Positions 1 to 7,173 of a DNA stretch of 11,908 bases are shown here, piece after piece. Both the position numbers and the translations under genes were made by a program. Each line of letters begins with the position of its first letter. Positions within the stretch are counted from its first letter, which is position 1. Under the pieces are notes generated by a model. The model was not told the DNA's origin. It saw only the letters and a program-made list of their open reading frames with translations, and made no database searches. Origin of the DNA: Acidobacteriaceae bacterium (GTDB lineage: Bacteria > Acidobacteriota > Terriglobia > Terriglobales > Acidobacteriaceae); assembly GCA_003152795.1 (NCBI GenBank), contig PMBA01000192.1, forward strand, positions 6,139-18,046. The letters are read 5' to 3'.

Positions 1-50
1 CCGGCTTTGGCTCGCGCATGAAGGCGCTGTTCGCGGGGAAAGGCGCATAG
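1..50 (+). CDS. ftsA: C-terminal end of probable cell division protein FtsA (partial)
   Basis: Only the last 15 codons and a TAG stop are in the window (reading frame begins at base 3). The visible tail, GFGSRMKALFAGKGA, is short, basic and amphipathic. This resembles the C-terminal membrane-targeting helix by which FtsA, an actin-like ATPase, anchors FtsZ to the inner membrane. The position immediately upstream of ftsZ, on the same strand with a 92-base spacer, is the classic ftsA-ftsZ order of the division cluster. The identification rests on gene order and tail character, because no catalytic part of the protein is visible. Any other gene ending upstream of ftsZ would be the alternative. 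Confidence 0.72.
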   Translation, partial: GFGSRMKALFAGKGA

Positions 51-95
51 AGATGGTGGTGGGGACTCCACTATTTGGAACGGGTTTGGTTCTTG

Positions 96-130
96 CTGAG
101 AACTGACTGCTGGAAACTGAGAACTGACTT
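96..130 (+). repeat. Five tandem degenerate 7-bp repeats (CTGRNNN) before ftsZ
   Basis: The spacer between ftsA and ftsZ contains five consecutive heptamers, each starting with CTG: CTGAGAA, CTGACTG, CTGGAAA, CTGAGAA, CTGACTT. Units 1 and 4 are identical, which gives an exact 13-bp direct repeat (96-108 and 117-129). The array ends three bases before the GAGGTG ribosome-binding site of ftsZ, so it would lie in the leader of any transcript reading through from ftsA. Similar units occur at 1437-1503 and 5229-5255. The function is unknown. Confidence 0.7.
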
Positions 131-142
131 TCGAGGTGAATC

Positions 143-1429
143 ATGGCTGAAGACAACGGACTCCGCATCTGCTTCAACGAAGAAGCCCGCAACGACGCCC
201 GCATCAAGGTCATCGGTGTCGGTGGTGGCGGCAACAACGCGGTCAATCGCATGATTGATTCGGGCATGGAACACATCGAATTTATTGTCGCCAACACCGA
301 CCTGCAGGCTCTCCGGATGTCGCGCGCCGCTACCAAGATTCAACTGGGCGTGAAGCTGACCAACGGACTCGGCGCCGGCGCCAATCCCGAGATCGGCCGT
401 AAAGGCGCTCTGGAAGATTCCGACAAAATCATCGAAGTCCTCGAAGGCGCAGACATGGTGTTCGTCACCGCCGGACTCGGCGGCGGCACCGGCACCGGCG
501 CCGCCCCGATTATCGCCTCGCTCGCCAGCGAAATGGGCGCGCTCACCGTCGCCGTCGTCACCAAGCCCTTTGCCTTTGAAGGCAAACGCCGCATGCAGCA
601 GGCCGAGCGCGGCATTGCCGAACTCATGGAGTCGGTCGACACCACCATCGTGATCCCCAACGAAAAGTTGCTCGCCGTCGCCGAGAACGCCGGCTTCTTC
701 GAGTCCTTCCGCATCGCCGATGACATTCTTCGTCAGGGAGTGCAGGGCATCTCCGACATCATCACCATTCCCGGCATCATCAACCGCGACTTTGCCGACG
801 TGAAGGCGATCATGGCGGGCATGGGCTATGCCGTGATGGGCACCGCTACCGCTTCCGGCGAGCACCGCACGGTGGAAGCCGCGCAGCGCGCCATCGCCTC
901 TCCACTCCTCGAGGCCGGCGCGATCGACGGAGCCCGCGGCATTCTCATTAACATCACCGGCTCGCATTCGCTGAAGCTCGCCGAAGTGCAGCAGGCTTGC
1001 ACCATTATTCAGGGCGCCGCTCACGAAGATGCCAACATCATTTTCGGCGCCGTGCTCGACGAGAAAATGAAGGACTGGGTCAAGATCACGGTGATCGCGA
1101 CCGGCTTCAGAGAGTCGGAAATGCGCCGTCCGCGCCACCACGAAACCTATGATCCAGTGATCGTTTCGCGACAAGTTTCGCGCCACGTTTCGCAACATCG
1201 CGATCCTTTCGACGAACCTGAAACCGTGGCTGAGCCCCAGCCCGCCTTCGCGCCAGAACCGAGCTTCGAGCCCGATCCCGCGCCGGTAGCGTTTCAGCAG
1301 TCGGCGCAGGCTAGCGCCGCGCTCGCAGCCGAGGTCATCTCGCTGGAGGCGATGCGTTCCGTTGCTCCCAACTACGAAGAGGATCTCGATGTCCCGGCGT
1401 TCCTGCGCAAACGCAGCGAGGTGATGTAG
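143..1429 (+). CDS. ftsZ: Cell division protein FtsZ
   Basis: FtsZ is the tubulin-like GTPase that polymerises into the cytokinetic ring at midcell. The 428-residue protein has the expected parts. The N-terminal GTPase fold has the GGGGNN loop at residues 27-32 and the tubulin signature GGGTGTG at 113-119. The synergy loop NRDFADVK at 214-221 supplies the acidic residues that hydrolyse GTP of the adjoining subunit. A C-terminal domain runs to about residue 325, followed by a Pro/Glu-rich flexible linker. The conserved tail DVPAFLRKR near the end is the peptide that binds FtsA and other partners. The ATG is chosen because GAGGTG lies at 133-138, four bases upstream, and because homology begins just after it. 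Length is slightly above that of short FtsZs owing to the linker, which holds a three-copy 12-bp repeat. It is probably co-transcribed with the upstream ftsA. Identification is essentially certain. Confidence 0.98.
   Translation: MAEDNGLRICFNEEARNDARIKVIGVGGGGNNAVNRMIDSGMEHIEFIVANTDLQALRMSRAATKIQLGVKLTNGLGAGANPEIGRKGALEDSDKIIEVLEGADMVFVTAGLGGGTGTGAAPIIASLASEMGALTVAVVTKPFAFEGKRRMQQAERGIAELMESVDTTIVIPNEKLLAVAENAGFFESFRIADDILRQGVQGISDIITIPGIINRDFADVKAIMAGMGYAVMGTATASGEHRTVEAAQRAIASPLLEAGAIDGARGILINITGSHSLKLAEVQQACTIIQGAAHEDANIIFGAVLDEKMKDWVKITVIATGFRESEMRRPRHHETYDPVIVSRQVSRHVSQHRDPFDEPETVAEPQPAFAPEPSFEPDPAPVAFQQSAQASAALAAEVISLEAMRSVAPNYEEDLDVPAFLRKRSEVM
1163..1198 (+). repeat. Three in-frame 12-bp tandem repeats in the FtsZ linker
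   Basis: Three adjacent 12-bp units, GTTTCGCGACAA, GTTTCGCGCCAC and GTTTCGCAACAT, lie in frame within ftsZ. They encode the four-residue motif [12 protein letters not shown] at residues 341-352. They fall in the disordered linker between the GTPase core and the C-terminal tail, so changes in copy number would alter linker length without breaking the frame. Confidence 0.8.
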
Positions 1430-1436
1430 AAGAATT

Positions 1437-1503
1437 CCAGGTTTCCAGGTCCCAAAGCTTCCTCAAACGACGCACAGCCTGGCCTGGAAACTCTGAAACC
1501 TGG
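1437..1503. repeat. Inverted repeat built from CTGGAAA-type heptamers
   Basis: The left arm CCAGGTTTCCAGG (1437-1449) faces two partly matching right-arm segments: CCTGGAAAC (1483-1491) and GAAACCTGG (1495-1503). Either right segment can form a 9-bp stem with part of the left arm, with a loop of about 35-50 bases. The element begins seven bases after the ftsZ stop and ends seven bases before the next start codon. It has no following T-run, so it is not a standard intrinsic terminator. Its CTGGAAA units match the repeats before ftsZ. Confidence 0.65.
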
Positions 1504-1510
1504 CCACTCC

Positions 1511-2128
1511 ATGACCACGGCATACAACCGGATTGCGGGACAGAGCGTGGAGCGCCTCGCCGCCCTCAGCGACGGCATCTTTGCTTTTGCTATGACCTTG
1601 CTGGTGCTGGACCTGCGCGTTCCCGCAATGGAAGTCGTACACAGCGAGCACGATCTGTGGCACGGACTGGCCGCGCTCTCCCCGCGCCTCATCATGTACA
1701 TGATGACTTTCATGACGCTGGGGATTTTCTGGGTCGGCCAGCAGACCCAACTCAATCATCTCGCGCGCTCTAACATTCGTCTCTCGTGGATTCATATTGC
1801 GTTCCTGTTTTTCGTTACCATCACCCCTTTTTCGACCGCCTTGCTCGCACAATTCACGGCCTATCGCGTTGCCCTGCTCGCCTACTGGCTGAACATCCTC
1901 TTTCTCGGTTCCGCCCTCTACCTTAGCTGGGGCTGCGCCACGCGTTCGGGACTGGTGAAAGACGATATCGCCCCCGAAGTGCCCGCGGCCGTCTGCCGCC
2001 GCATTGTGACTGCGCAAGCGCTGTATGCATTCGGCGCCTTGCTCTGTCTCATCGGTACCCGTTGGAGCATCGCCTTCATCGCCATGGTGCAGTTCTACTA
2101 CGTCCTTGCCCCGCGTCTTTCAAGGTGA
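1511..2128 (+). CDS. TMEM175-family potassium channel protein (DUF1211)
   Basis: This 205-residue integral membrane protein has the signature of the TMEM175/DUF1211 family at residues 14-38: RLAALSDGIFAFAMTLLVLD. It continues with further hydrophobic segments at about 56-76, 91-115, 119-140, 165-182 and 185-200, giving the six helices expected. Bacterial members are one-repeat proteins of about 200 residues that assemble as tetramers and conduct K+ across the inner membrane. Pore residues lie on the first helix. The family hallmark is R-x-x-x-F-S-D, whereas here it reads RLAALSD, with Leu in the Phe position. The ATG at 1511 has no good Shine-Dalgarno sequence, but it gives the family's usual N-terminus, a short cytoplasmic stretch before helix 1. 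The gene starts 82 bases after ftsZ and may be read through from it. Its physiological role here is not shown by the sequence. Confidence 0.87.
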   Translation: MTTAYNRIAGQSVERLAALSDGIFAFAMTLLVLDLRVPAMEVVHSEHDLWHGLAALSPRLIMYMMTFMTLGIFWVGQQTQLNHLARSNIRLSWIHIAFLFFVTITPFSTALLAQFTAYRVALLAYWLNILFLGSALYLSWGCATRSGLVKDDIAPEVPAAVCRRIVTAQALYAFGALLCLIGTRWSIAFIAMVQFYYVLAPRLSR

Positions 2129-2221
2129 CTCCCTCGTTGCGCGGAGCTCCAATCGGAATTCTCCTTGTCTCCTCGAAATATGGCATAGTAGTTTGAACTC
2201 CACTTGTTGCGATCCACTCCA

Positions 2222-3385
2222 ATGGCAGGTTCAACCTCGGAGAAGCCGTTGTTGACGCCCCCGGCCGCCGGCCTGCTGCGATCCCGCATGCCGGAACTCG
2301 ATTCGATTCGCGGCATCGCCGTCCTGCTCGTGCTTTTCTTCCATGGCTTCGGCTTCCGCTACGGCGTCGAGGGCCTTTCGGGACTTCCAAAACTGTTTGT
2401 CGCAGCTACTCTGCCCGGTTGGATGGGTGTGAACCTCTTCTTCGTACTTTCTGGATTCCTCATTACCGGCATCCTGCTCGATGCCAAGCCCAAGGCGGAC
2501 TACTACCGCACCTTTTACATTCGACGCGCCTTGCGTATCTTGCCGCTGTATTACGCGGTGCTCCTGGTGCTCGCAGCCATCACCCGAACTGGATGGGTCA
2601 ACCGCCAGGCATCCTGGGCGTATTTGGGGTTCAGCTTTTTCTACCTTTCCAACGTCACCGAGCTATTCGGAGTGCCTTCCCAGTACACCGTTCTCTGGTC
2701 TTTGGCGGTGGAAGAACACTTCTACCTCCTTTGGCCCGCTGCGGTTCGCTCGCTATCCCGCCACCGGGTTGTGATCGTCGCTGCCGTCATTTGTCTGCTC
2801 TGTCCCTGCCTCCGCGCCTTCTGTTTCATTCGCGGCTACGACTCAGGCGCCGGATATACCTGGCTGGTTGCGGATGGACTCGCCGCCGGGGCGCTGTTGG
2901 CCGCTTTGGTTCGGGGTCCATGGGGAACACGCGCCACGATGAGTCGCGTCACAGGTGTCCTTTTTGCCGTGAGCTTGCTGATGTTCGGCGCGGGTTATCC
3001 ATTCGGAATATTTCGCGCCAGCAGATTCTTGGGAGTGACTCTACGCGGAACGGCGCTGAATCTTTTCTTTGCCGGGACGGTTGCATTGGCGGTTCTGGCC
3101 GGAACCTCCCGCTGGAAATCGGTTGTGGACCGCCCCATGCTGCAGTTTTTCGGCGATATCAGTTATGGCGTTTACCTCATTCATATGCTTGTCTTTGACC
3201 TCGAAGACTACATTGTGGGCCGTTTTTTCCCCAGCCTGTCCGCGGCCCGCGGCCACTTTGGCCTCATGGTCTTGCTTTTCAGCGTCGCCGCCGCATTCAC
3301 CGTCGCCGTCGCCTCCCTTTCCCGCTGGTATTTCGAAGAACCTTTCCTCCGCCTCAAGCGACGTTTCGAAGTAACCGCCGCCTGA
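2222..3385 (+). CDS. Acyltransferase family 3 membrane protein
   Basis: This is a polytopic inner-membrane acyltransferase of the family (PF01757) that moves acetyl or other acyl groups onto extracytoplasmic sugars such as O-antigen, exopolysaccharide or peptidoglycan. From the chosen ATG the product is 387 residues, normal for the family. Near the N-terminus is ELDSIRGIAVLLVLFFHG, with the family's Arg (R30) and catalytic His (H41). Further on come FFVLSGFLITG (73-83), the basic FYIRRALRILPLYY segment (98-111) and WSLAVEEHFYLLWP (159-172), all typical of this family. About ten hydrophobic helices follow to the C-terminus. A TTG at 2204 would add six residues, and an in-frame ATG at 2288 would begin just before the first motif. 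None has a clear ribosome-binding site, so the exact start is uncertain. No sugar-synthesis genes adjoin it, so the acceptor cannot be named. Confidence 0.9.
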   Translation: MAGSTSEKPLLTPPAAGLLRSRMPELDSIRGIAVLLVLFFHGFGFRYGVEGLSGLPKLFVAATLPGWMGVNLFFVLSGFLITGILLDAKPKADYYRTFYIRRALRILPLYYAVLLVLAAITRTGWVNRQASWAYLGFSFFYLSNVTELFGVPSQYTVLWSLAVEEHFYLLWPAAVRSLSRHRVVIVAAVICLLCPCLRAFCFIRGYDSGAGYTWLVADGLAAGALLAALVRGPWGTRATMSRVTGVLFAVSLLMFGAGYPFGIFRASRFLGVTLRGTALNLFFAGTVALAVLAGTSRWKSVVDRPMLQFFGDISYGVYLIHMLVFDLEDYIVGRFFPSLSAARGHFGLMVLLFSVAAAFTVAVASLSRWYFEEPFLRLKRRFEVTAA

Positions 3386-3388
3386 TCG

Positions 3389-3411
3389 GACGCCGCTCTC
3401 GGCGCAGCGTC
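3389..3411 (+). terminator. Possible terminator hairpin after the acyltransferase gene
   Basis: GACGCCGC (3389-3396) pairs with GCG (3402-3404) and GCGTC (3407-3411), separated by a CA bulge, around a five-base loop. This makes an eight-pair GC-rich hairpin starting three bases after the stop codon. It is followed only by TATTCCC, not a long T-run, so termination would be weak or need help. The remaining 130 bases before the next gene show no other clear signal. Confidence 0.35.
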
Positions 3412-3543
3412 TATTCCCGCAACTTGGCTGGTCGTCACTGCAATCGTGAGCCACTGCCACAATCGAGAACTTCTTCCCGTCCGGTTGCGTATCATGTCAT
3501 AGCCTTGCTCGTCCCGTCGTCGTCAAAGTCTTAGGAGGTTTCC

Positions 3544-4122
3544 ATGCGCCAGTTGATCCCGCCCTCTCTGTTCGGTGTCGTCCTCGCTGCCGCGGTCCTT
3601 TTGGCGGCTTCTCCCGTTCCCACTCCTGAATTTCCGCAGTACACCGGCGACCATCAACTTCTCCGCCCCGCCGATTATCGCGAGTGGATTTTTCTCTCCT
3701 CCGGCCTCGGCATGAGTTACAGCGCCCAGGCCGGCCATGAAATGTTCACCAACGTCTTCGTGCCGCAGTGGGCCTACCAGGAGTTTCTGAAATCCGGCAA
3801 ATGGCCGGACAAGACGATGTTCGTCGTCGAAGATCGCGGTTCCACCAGCAAGGGTTCGATCAACAAGGCGGGACACTACCAGACGGATTGGATGGGGATC
3901 GGTGTCGAGGTGAAAGACGAAAGCCACTTCCCCGAGAAGTGGGCCTATTTCAATTTTGACGAAGATACGAAATCCGCGAGCGCTAATCCCAAGGCTGGGT
4001 GCTGGACTTGTCACGATCAGCACGCCGCCGTCGAGCACGTTTTTGTGCAGTTTTATCCGACGCTGAAACCGGTCGCGAAGAAATTCGGAACCTACAAGGG
4101 AGCCGCGGAAGAAGTACAGTAA
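3544..4122 (+). CDS. Secreted cytochrome P460-family c-type haem protein
   Basis: The 192-residue product begins with a signal peptide (basic MR, hydrophobic 9-22, likely cleavage around AAS-PVP at 20-26). It carries a single c-type haem-binding motif CWTCH at residues 153-157, followed by DQHAAVEHVFVQFYPTL. A lone CxxCH near the C-terminus, an upstream segment around KWPDKTMFVVED (86-97) and the size all fit the cytochrome P460 family. Its characterised members oxidise hydroxylamine or bind and detoxify nitric oxide in the periplasm. True P460 enzymes carry a lysine cross-linked to the haem, while cytochrome c'-beta relatives do not. I cannot place that lysine by eye, so the catalytic type is open. 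AGGAGGT at 3533-3539, five bases before the ATG, fixes the start. The gene stands alone, with hairpins on both sides and no nitrification or denitrification genes nearby. Confidence 0.85.
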   Translation: MRQLIPPSLFGVVLAAAVLLAASPVPTPEFPQYTGDHQLLRPADYREWIFLSSGLGMSYSAQAGHEMFTNVFVPQWAYQEFLKSGKWPDKTMFVVEDRGSTSKGSINKAGHYQTDWMGIGVEVKDESHFPEKWAYFNFDEDTKSASANPKAGCWTCHDQHAAVEHVFVQFYPTLKPVAKKFGTYKGAAEEVQ

Positions 4123-4182
4123 CGGGAGCATTACAGCGGGAGCAGAGCCCTGTCTGTGCGAGCCAATTGACTTCTAGTTTCG

Positions 4183-4202
4183 GGCGTTGGAGCACGCCTT
4201 TT
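4183..4202 (+). terminator. Intrinsic terminator of the cytochrome P460 gene
   Basis: GGCGT (4183-4187) and ACGCC (4194-4198) form a perfect five-pair stem with loop TGGAGC, extendable by a G-T pair, and are followed directly by TTTT (4199-4202). It sits 60 bases after the P460 stop and before the convergent phosphoesterase gene. On the other strand there is no T-run, so it should act only on + strand transcription. Confidence 0.6.
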
Positions 4203-4252
4203 CCATTTACCTCACCCTGCGTTTGAGCTGCTCGCGTGGCCGATCGGATACT

Positions 4253-5104
4253 CTACTTGAAGAACTCCGCCATATTGGCAGCCGACGCCGCTTGGCCTGG
4301 ATACGTGGTCAGCCCGAGTCCCTCCATCATCAGTCGAAGCGTGTTCTGGTGCTGGTAGAGCGTCGTAGACTGATATCCCGTCTTCGAGAACTGTGGGCTG
4401 ACCGCAACCCATGCCACTCGCCCACCTCCGTGAGTTTTGTCACTACGGGCGGCCTCGTCGAAAACGATGATCAGCAATCCGCCGTCCTGGAAGGTACTGC
4501 TTTGGATGAGAGGGGCGATATTCGTCTTCAACCAGGCGTCGGCGGTCGCGAGCGAACAATTATGCGCGTCGTTGCACAAATTTGGGGTGATGAACGAATA
4601 GTCGGGAAAATTGCCGCTCGCCAGGTCGGTTGCCAATTGCGTGAACGGCACCAGATTCAATATCTGGACTTTGCTGTTGATGACATCGGAAAAATATGAG
4701 AGCGGACAGTGGTGTCGCACATAGAGACCGGTATCCGGCTTGAAGTATCCCGCATACGGCAGACTCTCCTCGTATGCTTTCCAGGTCTTGCCCGCAGTGA
4801 GCAGGTGGCGTACAACGTTATCGGCCGTTACAACGCCGCTTTGCTGCGTGGGGTTGATCTCCCCCGTCGTCAGCATGAAATAATTGCCGTTCGAGGGATG
4901 AGTGTTGGCGTAGTACTGCGTGGCGAGGCCGTACGTGTTGGCCAGGCTGTTCAGGTAGGGCATCGAAGGTTTGCCGATCACGGTCGAATAGCTATGGTTC
5001 TCTTCAAGCACGACAAAAACGTGCTTGAAGGTGGGAAGGGTCTGGGCAAATCCTGAAACGGAGACGATGATCGGCAGTAGAAGGAGTCGTGCGAAGATAC
5101 GCAT
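4253..5104 (-). CDS. Secreted phosphoesterase family protein (acid phosphatase/phospholipase C-like)
   Basis: This is a 283-residue exported hydrolase of the phosphoesterase family PF04185, related to bacterial acid phosphatases and phospholipase C and belonging to the alkaline-phosphatase fold. A signal peptide covers residues 1-20 (cleavage near GFA-Q). The family motifs are in order: HVFVVLEENHSYSTVIG (28-44, with metal-site E35 N36), NTHPSNGNYFMLTTG (67-81, containing the catalytic-loop HPSxxNY pattern) and a late LLIIVFDEAARSD...GGGRV block (210-230), the expected metal-binding end. Four cysteines (133, 177, 183 and their surroundings) could form disulfides after export. The start is supported by AGGGA a few bases upstream on the minus strand. 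It is transcribed toward the P460 gene and is separated from the DUF885 gene by about 150 bases, so it may have its own promoter. The substrate is unknown. Confidence 0.88.
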   Translation of the reverse strand: MRIFARLLLLPIIVSVSGFAQTLPTFKHVFVVLEENHSYSTVIGKPSMPYLNSLANTYGLATQYYANTHPSNGNYFMLTTGEINPTQQSGVVTADNVVRHLLTAGKTWKAYEESLPYAGYFKPDTGLYVRHHCPLSYFSDVINSKVQILNLVPFTQLATDLASGNFPDYSFITPNLCNDAHNCSLATADAWLKTNIAPLIQSSTFQDGGLLIIVFDEAARSDKTHGGGRVAWVAVSPQFSKTGYQSTTLYQHQNTLRLMMEGLGLTTYPGQAASAANMAEFFK

Positions 5105-5228
5105 ATGCTGGTCCCTACCGGGAGGATTCCTACAGTGGTTAGACGGTAGTTCCTTAGGTATCGCCTCGTCAAACTCACTCGTTCATCGCCGATCACGCGC
5201 AAGCCCCCTCTTTATCGACGATCGCTCG

Positions 5229-5255
5229 CTGGAACCTGAGTCCTGAAACTGACTG
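5229..5255 (+). repeat. Four CTG-initiated heptamer-like units downstream of the DUF885 gene
   Basis: Four consecutive units, CTGGAAC, CTGAGTC, CTGAAA and CTGACTG (7, 7, 6 and 7 bases), abut the stop codon of the DUF885 gene. They resemble the array at 96-130 closely in both unit sequence and period. The rest of the 152-base spacer (5105-5256) shows a minus-strand TTGACG but no convincing -10 partner. Confidence 0.6.
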
Positions 5256-5256
5256 T

Positions 5257-7053
5257 TCATTTTTTTGCTGCGATCCAGGCGTCGATCTTCGTTTCCAGCA
5301 GGTCGAGCGGCAGCGGGCCCTGATCAAGCACCGCGTCGTGAAAGATGCGTAGATCGAACTTCGCTCCCAACTCCCGCTGCGCGCGTTCGCGCAGTTCCAG
5401 AATCTTCATCTGTCCCATCTTGTAGGAAAGCGCCTGCCCCGGCCACGCGATGTAGCGATCCACTTCTGTCTCGATGTTCTGATCGTCCATCGCCGTGTGC
5501 TCGTGGAAGAAGTCCACCATCTGCTGCCGCGTCCAGTGCTTGGAATGCACGCCCGTGTCCACCACCCAGCGCACGGCGCGCCACATTTCATTCTGCAGGC
5601 GGCCGTACTCGCTGTAGGGATCCTGATAGAACCCCACTTCCTTTCCCAGACGCTCAGAATAGAAAGCCCAGCCTTCGGTGTACGCGTTCAGGTCGAGGTT
5701 GAACTTGCGGAACGGCGGCAGCCCCGTGAGTTCCTGCGCAATCGAAAATTGCAGGTGATGTCCGGGAACCCCTTCGTGGTAGGCGATGGCTTCCACGTTG
5801 AGCAGCAGGCGCTTCTCCGGAGCATACTCGTTGACGTTGATCCTTCCCGGCCGCGAGCCATCTCCGGCGCCCAGCGAATAATCGGCGGGAACGCCGTCGG
5901 CGCTGCGGAATGATTCCATCGGTACCACGTCGAGCTTGTTCTTCGGCAGTCGTCCAAACAGTTGCGGCAGCTTCCCGTACATCTGGTCGCGATATTGGGT
6001 GTACAGGTCGAGCAATTGCTGGCCCGACTTGGCGTGCAGTCTTGCATCCTGCCGGATGTGATCGTTGAACGATTTCAGATCGTTGAATCCCTGCGCCTTG
6101 GCGATGGTCAGCATCTGGGTTTCAATTTCCGCCACGCTCTTCAGCCCCAGCTGGTGAATTTGTTCGGCGGTGAAGTCGGTCGTCGTTTGGTGACGGATGG
6201 CGAAGCGATAGCGCGCCTCTCCGTCGGGCAGAGCCCACACCCCGGCATCGAGGCGCCCGTGGGGCGCATACTCCTCGCGCACGAACTTGGCGAATTTCGC
6301 ATACGCCGGTGCGACCGAGTTCTTTACCGTGCTTTCGATCTCTTCGCGCAGTTGTTTCCGTTCCGCTTCGGAGATGGAGGCCGGGAACTTCTTCAAGGGT
6401 TCTGTAAATGGACTCTTGTCGAGCGCATCGTCGGCGATCTCCTCGGCCTGAGTGGAAACCTTCTCCAGCAGATACTTCGGCGGCATCCGGTGTTCGCGTA
6501 GTCCGTCGCGCATGTGTCCCATCGCCTGCTCGAGCACACGCGCGATCTGGCCCAGGCGGGACAGGTAGTCTTTGTAGTCTTTCACGTTGCGGAACGGCGA
6601 ATCGAAGGGCAGGGAAGCGTATCCCAGGTGAATACCGCCAAACTGTGTCGCCGGCATCTCCCAGTCTTTGAATTGCGCGCTGTCGAGCCCTTCACGCAGA
6701 CTGCGCACCATCAGCGCGTGGTTGAGTTTTTCCTGCTCCGGGAATCCCGCGACATCCACCGCCTCGAAGCGCGCCAGCGCCTGACGCGTGTGTTCGAGAT
6801 CGTCAGCAATCGCTTTGTCGGAAAAATCGCTCAAACGATCGTTGTAGCGATCGTCGCCAACCTGGGTGGCAAGTTCAGGCTGGGTGCGCAGCGAGTACTC
6901 CCACTCGTCGGCGAGCAGACGGTTAAGTTCGGCCCGCCGCGCTTCGAGTGTCTGCTTGGCGCCCTGCGCGAAGAGACACGGGACGACGAGAGCCACGACA
7001 AAAGAAACAGTCACTAGCGATGTTCGCAAGAGGCAGACCTCGGCACAATTCAT
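5257..7053 (-). CDS. Secreted DUF885 family protein, predicted metallopeptidase
   Basis: From the chosen ATG the product is 598 residues. Residues 1-31 form a signal peptide (hydrophobic TSLVTVSFVVALVV, then CLFA-QG). The mature part begins with a helical Glu/Arg-rich region and ends with the DUF885 signature: EAIAYHEGVPGHHLQ, whose HEGVPGHH (426-433) resembles a zinc-binding HExxH-type site, then TEGWAFYSERLG (459-470), where a third metal ligand is plausible. The C-terminal block with MDDQNIETEVDRYIAWPGQA and LSYKMGQMKI is also typical. The family is regarded as a predicted exported peptidase, but its substrate is not established. An in-frame start at 7161 would add 36 residues with no leader-like character, so the internal ATG is preferred although no ribosome-binding site is evident there. 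The gene is full length and undamaged. It lies 120 bases downstream of the lipoprotein gene on the same strand, so the two may share a transcript. Confidence 0.92.
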   Translation of the reverse strand: MNCAEVCLLRTSLVTVSFVVALVVPCLFAQGAKQTLEARRAELNRLLADEWEYSLRTQPELATQVGDDRYNDRLSDFSDKAIADDLEHTRQALARFEAVDVAGFPEQEKLNHALMVRSLREGLDSAQFKDWEMPATQFGGIHLGYASLPFDSPFRNVKDYKDYLSRLGQIARVLEQAMGHMRDGLREHRMPPKYLLEKVSTQAEEIADDALDKSPFTEPLKKFPASISEAERKQLREEIESTVKNSVAPAYAKFAKFVREEYAPHGRLDAGVWALPDGEARYRFAIRHQTTTDFTAEQIHQLGLKSVAEIETQMLTIAKAQGFNDLKSFNDHIRQDARLHAKSGQQLLDLYTQYRDQMYGKLPQLFGRLPKNKLDVVPMESFRSADGVPADYSLGAGDGSRPGRINVNEYAPEKRLLLNVEAIAYHEGVPGHHLQFSIAQELTGLPPFRKFNLDLNAYTEGWAFYSERLGKEVGFYQDPYSEYGRLQNEMWRAVRWVVDTGVHSKHWTRQQMVDFFHEHTAMDDQNIETEVDRYIAWPGQALSYKMGQMKILELRERAQRELGAKFDLRIFHDAVLDQGPLPLDLLETKIDAWIAAKK

Positions 7054-7173
7054 CCGCAATACGACGGCCGTGATGGATTCTACCGCAGCCTGGCCCCAGG
7101 ACCTTGACCGCATGATTTGCACCGTCTTACCGCTGCTCGCTTTCCGCGCAGTAATCATCATGCGGGCACGGCC

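Noticed and set aside
71..1198. Long minus-strand reading frame opposite ftsZ (375 codons)
   Set aside because: It is the mirror of the highly biased ftsZ codons. Its translation is Gly/Asp/His-rich with no domain, and ftsZ on + is certain.
1504..2221. CCACTCC just before both the TMEM175 and acyltransferase start codons
   Set aside because: A seven-base match in two places is not enough for a regulatory claim, and it does not resemble a ribosome-binding site.
2419..3198. A 259-codon + frame inside the acyltransferase gene
   Set aside because: It is out of frame with the acyltransferase, Arg/Pro/Leu/Ser-rich and without any recognisable motif; a composition artefact.
3490..3495. TATCAT as a -10 box for the P460 gene
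   Set aside because: It matches five of six positions, but no acceptable -35 lies 16-18 bases upstream.
3523..4131. Minus-strand frame of 202 codons opposite the P460 gene
   Set aside because: The + strand has a signal peptide, haem motif, ribosome-binding site and terminator. The minus frame has none of these.
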